From: Cladochytrium replicatum
Lineage: Eukaryota; Chytridiomycota; Chytridiomycetes; Cladochytriales; Cladochytriaceae
Direction: 5' to 3'
Length of the DNA stretch: 64,000 bases
Assembly (NCBI GenBank): GCA_025526935.1
Contig: JAHLKD010000011.1
Coordinates: 124,001-188,000 of the forward strand
This document shows positions 20,601 to 30,444 of the stretch, one piece after another. The position numbers and the translations under genes were made by a program. The notes beneath the pieces are model-generated. The model did no database searches, was not told where the DNA came from, and was given only the letters and a program-made list of their open reading frames with translations. The first letter of the stretch is position 1. The number at the start of each line of letters is the position of its first letter.

Positions 20601-21876
20601 AAATAAGAGGAAGCTGTCACATAAGTAGAAGCAAAAAACAAATCAATAATTGAACTCCCTAAGTGGGAACGAAAAGTTGGGCGACGAGCAAGCTGGGACA
20701 ACTAATGAAAGTGAGTGGGCTGTAAAAAAAGCAAGAAGTGCTCTGGCACAGGAATTAGTTACACGATCACCGGTGCTCTGAGTTCTAAAATTGAAGTTAC
20801 CCATCAAAACTACTGGTGTATCCGAATTCGAAACAATTGAGGAAAATCAGATAATGAACCCAAAGTCTTCTGCAGTCCAACGTGGGGGAAAATAAAATCC
20901 ACCAATTACGACCTGACGAAACCTAAACCACAAACCAAACCCAGAAGGAACTGATGCAATCAATCTAAATTGATAAGTACTGCAACGATGCGGGTTAATA
21001 AGAAGAGCAACACCAGATGCCAAAGGAGCATCTGGTGGAGGACGAGAATCAAACAACAAATACTCTGAAGAAACACTGTCTAAAGTTAACTGATGAGTTC
21101 TGTTAAAACTAAAAAATCAAGCTGATGAGTAACAAGCCAAGCAAGTAAATCTGAAAAATCCAGAGGCAAACCTCTACAGTTGAAGGTTCCAGAACGAAAA
21201 GTCCACATTAATTGCGAGATGTAGGTTCAGAACGCGAAGAACGGGCTAAAGAAACAATAGCTTCAAAGTCTGCAGCAGGAAGATTAGAACGAAGATAATG
21301 AAAAACTGCAGGATCATGAGTAATTCGCAAGAGGTGAGCAAATCTTCTGTGAACAGCCTTTGCTACAGCAACTTGACGTTGCTCAAGTGATTGAACAGAC
21401 CCAGAACGAAGCTGCCCAGGGTCAAAAAGATCAACGGGCACCTCATCACCTGGAAAAATGTCCTTGCAGAGCTTGTCAGCACAGTCAGAAGTACAAATAA
21501 ACTCAGCAGTGTTACGCCCAATAAAACTAATATGGCGAATGTCACGGGAAAATTGAGGGTTTCCAGAAATTCGATTAATCAGAGTGCAGAGCTGATTAAG
21601 TGGCTGACGACTAATTTCCTTAAACCTCACAGTAGCAAAACCAGCAGCACGATCACGAACAGGCTGAGGAGGATTGATCAAAATTGGTGACTCAGCCGGG
21701 TAATCAATCACCAGTCTGGGCAGCCGTAGTGATCTGCGAGATAGGGGGTCCACTCCAGCAACCACTGAGCGATAAATGGCGGGTCAAGCATCAGCATCGG
21801 CAGCTTCAATACAAACAATAGCATTTGATGCACAAGAGGCAAATTTTGCAGTGCTGAATGGCCCAGGATTGCGAGT
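17690..21876 (-). mobile_element. LINE copy 2 (5'-truncated, inserted in the FHA-RING gene)
   Basis: It runs from within ORF1 (junction at about 21876, 'actcgcaatcctgggc') through ORF2 with reverse transcriptase to an A/T-rich 3' tail (reverse complement 'aaataaataataatatt', about 17690). 5' truncation is typical of target-primed insertion. ORF1 remnant and ORF2 overlap in TAATG at 21206-21210. ORF2 has a one-base deletion near 21100 relative to copy 1 and further shifts, so the copy is not autonomous. No clear target duplication was found. Confidence 0.9.
17904..21208 (-). pseudogene. LINE ORF2: endonuclease-reverse transcriptase, frameshifted
   Basis: Fragments in order: endonuclease (21208-20847, GFYFPPRW), linker to RT start (20549-19596, ending after APGHDRLRAEL), RT fingers/palm (19534-19280, AGFQSHRSG and FLDIQAAYD), and a long piece (19283-17904) with the catalytic FADDLALFA and a C-terminal Cys/His cluster (CCRCC...SHVSEC), a zinc-knuckle arrangement common in LINE ORF2. 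Frame changes occur near 21100, 20840-20560, 19590 and 19280. The domain order and YADD-type motif identify a LINE of the EN-RT type. Confidence 0.88.
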
Positions 21877-23433
21877 TCCAGATGTGGCAGCTATCACAGC
21901 AGCAGTGAGGTGGTGGTCGCTCGAGTTGTGGGCTTTTCGGCCGAGGAAAGCATTCAGTTTGTTGGTGATGCTGTGGCGACGTTTCGTCGGAGTGTTTGGA
22001 GAGCTGCCTGCGGAAACTCCGAGTTCATTACCGTTTGATCCCGCTCGTGCGCGTCTGGCAACCGCGTGCTTCCCCGAACCCTCCGGAGTCCCTTCCCTTG
22101 AAACGGGAGCGCGCTGATGAACACTGTGAGAGGCCTCGTCTGCACTGTCAACTCCTTCGTCCCCGTTAGACCCGCTACCGTCTGTGGTTGCACCTGCAGG
22201 AGTCGTTGTCGACCGGTTCAAACCCGCCGTTAAAGTCGCACCATACTCATTTGCGCGGCCCGTTGGCGGGGTCACCGTCCCGTGAACGAAACCAAACTGT
22301 GAGTTCCTCTCTCGCGGAGTATTGTCACCAGGAAAAGCACCATCCTCTTCCTCTCGGCGAGCCTGTTCGACATCTGTATCGTTCCCAGAGCGGTTTGGCT
22401 GCATCTCGACAGGGTGGTCCTCTCTATTACGGTTTTCCTGCTCGTCCGCAGAATCGTAGAGTGACTCCATACTGACTGACGCTGCTAGATTCGCAACTTG
22501 TCTGCAGAGTGGGCATTGGAACATGGATGACTGGGCGATCAAAACGCCGACGCATTTGTAATGGAAGCAGTGTGAGCATGGCGCTATGAAGAGTGCCTGG
22601 TAGGGACCGATGGGACCAATGCATATGCAGCAGTCCGTTGATTGTGAGTCTTCGGCATTTTCCTCCTCAGTTTTGGTTGATCCGTAGGGGTTTGTTGCAG
22701 CAAGAAGGGCAGTTAGAGCATTCTTGAACCTATGTAGAGAAGACGGTTGGTCGACAATTGATCGCAAAAGTGAAGCGATTGGCAATATACCTCACTGGGT
22801 TTGCTCGCTTCCGCTGCTGTACTATCCACGACTGGTCGTAGAACTGTATCTTCACCACGATGCTTTTATATATGTCTGGTGACGAGTTGTAAGTTATACT
22901 GCAGCACAGGATAACTTGCTGCAAAAGTTGTCGCACCTTCTTGTTTTCCCTTGTAATCGATTCCAAATTGAACAACGTCACCCTCCTTGATCGGGTACGG
23001 CCTACTCTCTTTCCCAGATGGGCTTAGTCGCATCTTGTTTAGAAATGTTCCTGATGAGCTGCCAATGTCTTTGATGTAGACCTGTAACAGCTCTCTGAGC
23101 TACCAGTGCAGATTGTTTGTGGTATGCGCTTACCTGATTATCCTTCAACCACATCTCTGCATGATTTCTACTAACAACTTTGGACGTAAACCACACATCG
23201 ACCCCTTGAAGCAATGGGTTTGCCGCTCTCCCAGTAGGCTGTCCCTCTCTCACGACCTGTCGTCCAATCCTCATAGTTTGCCCTTCTTTCATCTTCCGAT
23301 CGACAACCTCCTTGAGAGTAGGTTTTGGATCAGGTCCTTCTGCAAACGGCACGAGCTGTATGTGCACGGGGGTTGGCCCATTCCCAGAGACCACGTCAAG
23401 TCGGGGCTCTTCGGGAGGTGCTTGAGAGGTCAT
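21784..23433 (-). CDS. FHA-RING E3 ubiquitin ligase (Dma1/RNF8-like), 3' end replaced by LINE
   Basis: Exon model 23433-23134, 23081-22937, 22875-22791, 22729-21784 (491 aa). An FHA phosphothreonine-binding domain covers about 30-175 ([19 protein letters not shown]). A C-terminal RING follows ([28 protein letters not shown]), then a Ser/Thr/Pro-rich tail. This order matches fungal Dma proteins, which act in mitotic checkpoint and septin/cytokinesis control by ubiquitination. The last ~31 codons, from [12 protein letters not shown] on, are LINE ORF1 sequence read in the same frame, ending at a TGA inside the LINE. The native end of the gene is lost or displaced. FHA and RING are intact, so activity may persist. 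Confidence 0.88.
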
Positions 23434-23765
23434 GGAAAGTGTACTCCTGGGTATTATGAGCGGTAGATTAAACAGAATTAACAGCTGCTGATTATTCGTC
23501 TGGATGAAGCTGAGGGCGAAGGGATCCAGACTGGCAACTGTGGATGTTCGGTGCCAAGAGGGTGGAACAGTAGGAATGCGAAGACGGTAGATCGAGCAGA
23601 ATCAAGGCCTTACTTCGGATGAGTGAACCCAAACAAAGATAGACTTCCGAATCACATGTTGGTTCCGATTCGCCAATCACAACATGTGTTTTTTAACCCG
23701 CATTTGTATGTGAGAAACATATGTAAAAAAATTTTCATTGGAAGCTCAATCGGCTTCGGGAACTT
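23434..23765. other. Intergenic, nothing recognised
   Basis: This 332-bp gap lies between the FHA-RING start and the stop of the cyclic-nucleotide-binding gene. It should contain the FHA-RING promoter, but no clear TATA box or other motif was identified. Confidence 0.4.
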
Positions 23766-25863
23766 CTACTCCTGAGCATTAACTGGTATTTCTTTTTCAG
23801 AAAAAAGGGTTAAAATACCTGCGAGTGCGTCCATGTGCGTTCTCAGCTCCATCTTCCGCCTGTACGAACGCTTCCGGTTGACCTCCTTCATACGTTGCTC
23901 TGCAACATCACGAAAGCGACCAGCAATTGTTGGGAAGTATTGCAAGACGTCCTCTAAGCTGTCCCTTGTCAGCACCATCAAAACACAGTCTTCGACTGCA
24001 CGGATAGATGCGGTCCTGGGGACATTGAATAGAACACCAAGCTCACCTGCGCATGCGCAGTGAATGGAGATAAATATTAAAATAATTCGCACTGGTTCAC
24101 TCACCAAAAAATGAGCCCTTGTGAATGGTGCTGTACACTGTAGATCCATCCCCAGAAACGACCTCGACTTTCCCCGTCACGATAAAGTACATTTCTTTGC
24201 CAATTTCGTGCTTCTTGATAATGTACTGTCCGGCATGGTACACCTCCGGAACCATATATTGCTTGATGGCTACCTCGAATCTTGGCATTTCCCGCAAGAG
24301 CTCGTTTCGCAAGTTCGAATCAGTCGAGCTCTCGTTCCCAGCTGCACTTCCGTTCCCAACGCTGTGTCTTCGCTGTGGATGCGTTTGTGTGTCGGTGGGT
24401 GTTGGGGCTGGTATTGATGGATCAGGAAGGGTTGAGGCTGCAGGCGATTTCTTGCGTGGAGGCTTGGGACTGGATCGATAGGATGTGTCCGCAGGCTTCG
24501 TTACTACAGGAGATTTTTGCGCACTTCCCGTGCTCGGCGGAGTGGCTGGAAGTGCGGTTGCAGTTGTTTGCTCAGTTGGTTTGGGAGCTACAGGGTAATC
24601 GAGAGAGATCTGTACCCCGAATGCAGCGGAAGCAGTAAATTCTTCCATCGAAAGCACTTCGTCGTTCGGCGCATACTTGTTCATCACCTCTCCGATAATG
24701 ACTTCAGCTGTGTACAGCGGGAGCTGATCGTTTGTCGTGGTTGCATTGGTAGCTGGAGTCAGCACGTTGGAATTGGGGTCTTCAGACGACTTGCTCAGCT
24801 CTTCATAGGATTTCTGCGGTGTTTTGGTGGTTTCGACTCGAACAGTTTTCGGGAGCGCCTCGATGCTTCCAATTGGTGTGGTTGCAGGTGGGGTGAACAA
24901 GGAGGAATTGGGAAGTGACATGACGCCTATTCGCTCGACATCCATACTTCGAGTTCTCTGTGTTCTTGAGATTGTGCTGGCGGTATTGTCGAGCTCAGGT
25001 GGTGCATAGTCAGGGTACGGAGTGAATTGGTTGTACTCCCTTGTTTCCCATCCCAATCCTCTCATGATGTCGTCGGCAGTGAAGGGCTTACTATCTTCAA
25101 ATGAAAGTCCTTTCTCATCGGCTCCAACTAGGCGAACAAAGGAACTGGATGCTGTTAGGGCAGAATTGGAGATTTGGCTGTCAAGCGTAACATCTGGTGG
25201 TTTGGCCCCTGACCGTTCGCTTTCAGGTTCTCTTGGTTCAATCGGGCTGTCATTCTTGCAATCAAGAACTTGAGGATTGGCCAGAATTGGTTGATTTGTT
25301 AAATTCACGGTCGACCTCGATCCAACGACTGTCTCGCCTGTGATCGAATGGCGAGGCGAGTTAGAAATAACCGGCACAATTCCACCTGGAGTCACTGATT
25401 GTTGTCGCGACACTGCTTGTAGTCTATTCACCGATTTTGGCTCGATGGCAGACGCTGTAGAGCTCCTTCTGCTCCCAGTCAGGGCAAATGCACTTCCCGC
25501 AACATGAACAGCGTTGGGACGTAAGCTGGTGGTGCTTTCCCCGGTTTGCCAGGTTAAAGTGGTCTCGGACTCGCAGTTATACTCGGAAACGTTTTTAACC
25601 CGATCAATTGGCGACGGCCATGCCATTATCGGTGAAACTGGAAAAATTGCAACCGGAAACTTCCCTGTCTGAGTTGGGCTAGGGTGAGGGGCTACTGACT
25701 TGGCTGTTGTCTGCATCTCATCAAAGTTCTCAACGTCGTCGCTTGTGTAATCTCCATCCCTGATAATTCCGGACTCCTTTCGTGTGGTGTTATCCTTTGA
25801 GCAAGACGTGGTTGAATCAGGACAAACAGTTTTGTTGCTCCCTCGGCGAAGGCAGTTGCCCAT
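23766..25863 (-). CDS. Cyclic-nucleotide-binding domain protein with acylation-type N terminus
   Basis: Exon model 25863-24105 and 24046-23766 (679 aa). Starting at the second of two adjacent ATGs gives MGNCLRRGS, a good N-myristoylation signal with a neighbouring Cys for palmitoylation, so membrane attachment is likely. A long Ser/Thr/Pro-rich disordered region follows. The cyclic-nucleotide-binding domain lies at about 525-640 (AGQYIIKKHEIGKEMYFIV, then FGELGVLFNVPRTASIRA), with the Glu and Arg that contact cyclic-nucleotide ribose and phosphate in this family. A basic coiled tail ends it. No kinase or channel domain is present. It resembles, but is not, a classical PKA regulatory subunit: one CNB domain only and no inhibitor site seen. 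Confidence 0.85.
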
Positions 25864-25958
25864 CATAATATGTGTATTGCTACTAACCAAACCCCATCAA
25901 CACTAATGATTGGCAGTCGATACTCGTCAAAAATTAAACTACTAAGTTTTGAACCTGA

Positions 25959-26810
25959 TCACCAGTGACCAACCAAACACCTCATTGCTGCTTCCATTTG
26001 CTCCGAGCCGCCGGGTTTGATGAACTTGAGCTGGAAGCGATCACTGTACTCGCCAGCTGGACTGGTACGAGGATCGCTAGGGTTTCTCAGGGACGCGAAC
26101 TCTTCAACGAATTCAAAACCAGCCTTCGTGACCTGTTGAACAACGCTGAGCTCATCGATTCGGTTCCAATGAGCGGTGATTCCAACGTCGGTGCCCGGCA
26201 CCGCGGCGTTGTCAATGATAATGTAGCGACCTCCGGGCCGCAAGAGGCGATACACATGGGCATTGATATCCGCGGCGATATCTGTGCTCTCAGGCTGAGG
26301 TGTACCGTAGTTAGTCAATGGTGGAGAAAGCTCAACGGCAGGGGTGGGAGGAAGCCTGGTCGCAGCCGCAGTAACGTAGCTCGCGTATGTAAACACGACG
26401 TCGAATTGGTCATCCCAGCCGGGCCACTGGGCTTTGCAGTTGTAGCATTCGGGTTTGGTGCAGAAGGGCGGTGTGGGAGGTTGCGGGTAACGGAAAGGCG
26501 AGAAGAAAAAGCGCAGATTGCTTGGATTCTGTTGGGGGTCGGTCAAGGCTAGTCGCTGCTTGATCTGGGGCTCGATTACGTTGCGATTTTCCTCGGGGTT
26601 GTGGATCCATACCCCGACACCTTTTCCCACAAGAGCAGAGGTGAGCACCGACCAGTACCCATCACCGCCTGTGAAGTCGAGGAAACGTTGGTTCTGTCTC
26701 AAGTTAAGTGCAGTGAGAACCGCGACGGGATTGCGTGTTGCGTCTTTGGCCCGGTCGGAGGGGAGACGGTTTGGCGAGGCAAGGATAGGACCGAGAATTT
26801 CCGATTCCAT
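25959..26810 (-). CDS. Predicted class I SAM-dependent methyltransferase
   Basis: A single exon of 283 aa. The N terminus has R..DATRNP, then the SAM-binding motif LDFTGGDGYWSVL (about 44-56). The acidic VFTYASYV stretch and LLRPGGRYIIIDNAAVPGT (about 188-206) follow, then HWNRIDE and a GFEFVEEF strand. This order matches the COG4798-type predicted methyltransferases. The substrate is unknown. An insert with C-x4-C-x2-C (CTKPECYNC, about 116-125) is unusual and might bind a metal. It lies tail-to-head between the CNB gene and the CmcJ-like gene on the same strand. Confidence 0.75.
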   Translation of the reverse strand: MESEILGPILASPNRLPSDRAKDATRNPVAVLTALNLRQNQRFLDFTGGDGYWSVLTSALVGKGVGVWIHNPEENRNVIEPQIKQRLALTDPQQNPSNLRFFFSPFRYPQPPTPPFCTKPECYNCKAQWPGWDDQFDVVFTYASYVTAAATRLPPTPAVELSPPLTNYGTPQPESTDIAADINAHVYRLLRPGGRYIIIDNAAVPGTDVGITAHWNRIDELSVVQQVTKAGFEFVEEFASLRNPSDPRTSPAGEYSDRFQLKFIKPGGSEQMEAAMRCLVGHW

Positions 26811-27015
26811 CTGGATTTGTTGAATGCAAACTATTCACAAAGTTGGTCTCGTCGCCCCTTCTGTGAGGGTTTGGAAATATCACCTTGATCAGATCACGTG
26901 TGGGTGGGATGTGACAATCTCATTGTAGTTCGGCATGCCTGAAGAATCGCTTCGGAATGCTGTTAGCATACTTTTCTCAGTCTCTATTGTGAATTTGCTA
27001 ATACAACGTGGTTGA

Positions 27016-28082
27016 TCACTCCCAGATCGCAACCAACCGAACTTCAATGCTCTCTCGTGGCTTGACCAATTCAGGTAAGATCCCTTCGCTATCATCTACA
27101 GTCGCAGCAACATGTCCGCAGTATAAAGCGCTACCGTCTGATCCTTGGGCAGTGTCATAGCACTTTAGGAAAATGATCTCATCGGGTTGTTGGTGTCGAA
27201 TATATGCCCACTGCTGAATGGGAGAATAGTGAAGGTCCATTCCAGTACCAAACATGCTAGTGTGTTTCGAGATGTCGGAGCGGCCAATTTCATGAAATTC
27301 AAGCATCGCAAGAGGAGCGTTCGTCACTGGTCCTGCCAACCAGTCAGCAAAAAAATGAAACCATGCAATCCGAAAGAGGAACATACCTGAAAGTGGCCGC
27401 CAGATATTGATTATCTGAACTCGTTTAAAATTATCAGCCGGTGCGCCAATGGCCAACGAGCAAAGTTCTTTGCCCCACACCTTGCTTGAAACATTACGAT
27501 TTTGGTTCCACATCCATTGTTTGCCCTCGCTCGTACCTCATCTTGATCGACATGAGCTATCCCAGCAATGGGCTGCACTCGAGAAGATGGAAGAAATCCT
27601 TTTTCTGGACCGTTTTGTTTTGGCACGTCCTTCAACGCTGCATTCTCATCATTCTTTCTACACACCGAGTTCCACGCGATCACTCGTGTGCAGCCGACGG
27701 CTTCCCGGAGGATGCTAATGAAAAAGAATTCAGAAGATATTTCAGAAAACAAAGCAGTATTCGCCTACTTGCAGCATTCTTCAAGGTACCTCTCAGTTCC
27801 CTCGGCCGATGGAATGTCATTGATAAACGAACTGGGCTGCTTCGATACCGCGTACCCACGCTGTGCAAGCTGAGTTTCCACGGGGACTTTTTCGGCTGCA
27901 TCAACCTCTTCGCGAAGGTCTCTCGCTTCGACCGTCACAGATTCGCTTGGACGAACAAGCGTCGGATCGTATTTTCCGGTGTAAATTGATTCATCGTGGT
28001 CGAGTCGCTCTTTTGGGAGTGTGAATTTGATCACAACCCTCACTCTCTCCGGAGATGGAGTGTTTTCGCGCGCCGGGGACAT
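27016..28082 (-). CDS. CmcJ/AsaB-type hydroxylase/desaturase
   Basis: Exon model 28082-27769, 27714-27537, 27480-27387, 27332-27016 (300 aa). Family landmarks are GYAVSKQPS, AGIAHVDQDE (H-x-D, putative metal ligands), INIWRPL, PLAMLEF, QQWAYIRHQQPDEIIFLK and the terminal PRESIEVRLV. Members act in fungal and bacterial secondary metabolism (cephamycin 7-hydroxylation, GA4 desaturase, AsaB). The substrate here cannot be deduced. The gene is divergent from the NCS1 permease with a 362-bp shared promoter region, which might mean joint control, but this is inference. Confidence 0.82.
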
Positions 28083-28444
28083 AGTTCAGTGGATTCCAAT
28101 GACTTTTTTGTGGGAAGTTGATTGTTTTGATATGGCCCAAACTTTATCTATCCCAGCTGCTTCATACCATATGATTCATGGAGCACGGACCGGCTGAACG
28201 ACGCTGTGATAAGCCCGAAGATCATCGTAACGTTGTTGATAACAGATAGGAGGATGGAAAGCCGAGCATATGTGGCACAGCACGCGTACATTCCATGTTC
28301 GGAAATAGATGCATTCGTTTATCGCTTTGTTTCAAATGGTCTCTAGCGAGCGGCAGAAATGCAAAGATAGCTAATCTCTAGATACGGAGCACTTTAAAAC
28401 TGGGTGTTCGAGTCAGAGCTTACCCTATTCCTCCCGATTCCACG
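28083..28444. promoter_or_regulatory. Shared divergent promoter region
   Basis: The only sequence between the start codons of the CmcJ-like gene (minus) and the NCS1 permease gene (plus). No canonical TATA box was recognised. Identified by position only. Confidence 0.4.
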
Positions 28445-30005
28445 ATGAAAGTGTCGATGATCGCAAAAGGGGCAGAGCAGCTCAACGGCATGAAAGCTTT
28501 CCTAGATAATGAAGACCTTCGGCCAATAAAGAAGGAAGACCGAACATGGACGCAATGGACGTACCTTACGTTCTGGTTCTCCGCCGTTGCTACCATCAGT
28601 AACTGGTATGGAGGATCCGCGGCGCAAGCTTTAGGTCTTAGCATGTGGGAATCTCTTGGATGTGCTTTCGGAGGCCAGCTGTTAATCTCCATTGTGATGG
28701 TCCTCAACGGTAGGGCAGGTGCAACTTACCATGTCGGGTAAGTACATCTCTTACATACATCGACGCTCGATTTAAGATAGCCGTTAACTGTTTATATTTT
28801 TAGATTTCCCGTGCTGAACAGAGCCTCATTCGGTGTTTACGGAGCGTGGTGGCCGACTTTCAACCGCGCAGCCATGGCCATTGTCTGGAACGGTGTGAAC
28901 GCTGTGCAGGGTGGACAATGCATTTACGTAATGTTGCATGCGATCTTCCCCTCGATTGCCGACATTCCTAACACTATGGGTGCTGGATCTGCACTTACCT
29001 CTGGCGAGATGATCGGATTTGCAATTTTCGTTCTCATTACTGCGTTCTTCCTTGTCGTTCCAGTTCCCAAGATGAAAGGACTCGTGTATGCCAAGCTGGT
29101 GAGTACTTCGCTATGTTCCACGGTCTTTGAAGTGCTGAAAATTGTTTTCATTCTCAAGATTGTGTTTGTGATTTCGGCGATCGCAATGCTCGCTTGGACT
29201 CTGAGTCTCGCTGGAGGCATTGGACCTGTTGCTTCTCAGGGATCAACCGTCAACGGCTCGGAGAAGACTTGGCTAATCATTCGATTCCTCATGCTCGGCG
29301 CCGCCAATTGCGCAACGTTCGCAAGTAACGCCTCCGACTTCCAACGCTACGCGCAAAAGAAGAATGACGTAATTGCGGGCAACATTTTCGGCTTCCCCGT
29401 TTCGAACTTTCTTGTCGCAGTTGTAGGAAATATTGTGTGTGCATCGAGTCAAGTTGTTTTCGGTGAGCTGATCTGGTGAGCACAGTGTATATTCGAATTT
29501 TTCGAAGAACAATCTTCTTATGATTGAAACGTGACAGGAATCCGCTCACGTATCTTGACCGGATCATGACAACGTGGTACACTCCAGCAAACCGCGCCGG
29601 TGCATTCTTCATCGCAGCGATGTTTGCGTACAGCGGAATCTTTAGCTCCATTTTCGAAAACTCTCTTCCTGCAGGAAACGATCTTGCAGGGCTCTTCCCC
29701 AAATACATCTCGATTCGCACGGGATTCTTCATCTGCCAAGCAGTTTCGGTAGTGATCAACCCATGGTTCCTTCTCGGAAGTGCGGGTGTTTTCATCCAGT
29801 TCCTGGCATCATACCAAATCTTCCTGTCGGCGATCACGGGTGTGCTCCTCGCAAACTACTATTTCATCGCTCGTGGGTATCTGAAGATCCCTGATCTCTT
29901 CAGCCCGAGCAAGGACGGGAGCTACTACTTCTTCCATGGGTTTGGTCTGCAGGCGTACGTGGCGTACATCATCGGCATCATCCCCAACTTCTATGGATTT
30001 CTTAA

Positions 30006-30444
30006 TGTTGAGTGTTGTTTCGTTCATAAAAGTTTTCCTTCTTTGTTTTTACTTTCAAAAAGAAAAAGTTCGGCTGAGGATAATAACAGGATTATTGTTG
30101 ATCCTCAGAATCGAACTTGCAACATGATGTTGAATGGCTTGTGATTTAACCCACGACGCTAGCTTTGTTGTTTTCCAAAAGTTTTATTTCTGTTTCTATT
30201 TCGGCTTCATGTTCTTCGACGAAAACTTCAAAAGCCAGCGTTCCAGAAAATTCCGGATCACCAGCAAACTTGAAGGGGACTTACCAAAGGAGGAAGGAGA
30301 GCGCCGCTGCTGACGTGGCAAGGACAAATTAAGGGAGGCTTTGTTGGGAATGGGAGAACCTATAAAAGGTGTGAGTCTTAAGCTTCCAATATATTGAACA
30401 AGTACCTCTTATCTGATCTTACCTGCCTACGACGAAATTCTACA
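30006..30444 (+). repeat. 5' LTR of copia copy 2
   Basis: Promoter TATAAAAG at 30361-30368. On the opposite strand lies a tRNA-like module: an A-box-like TAGCGTCGTGG (complement of 30151-30161) and a B-box-like AGTTCGATTCT (complement of 30107-30117). Confidence 0.95.

Noticed and set aside
29099-29158. Extra 20 in-frame residues in the NCS1 protein
   Set aside because: The 60-nt stretch has GTGAGT, a CTGAA branch-like site and a CAAG acceptor; removal joins AKL to IVFVIS as expected for NCS1.
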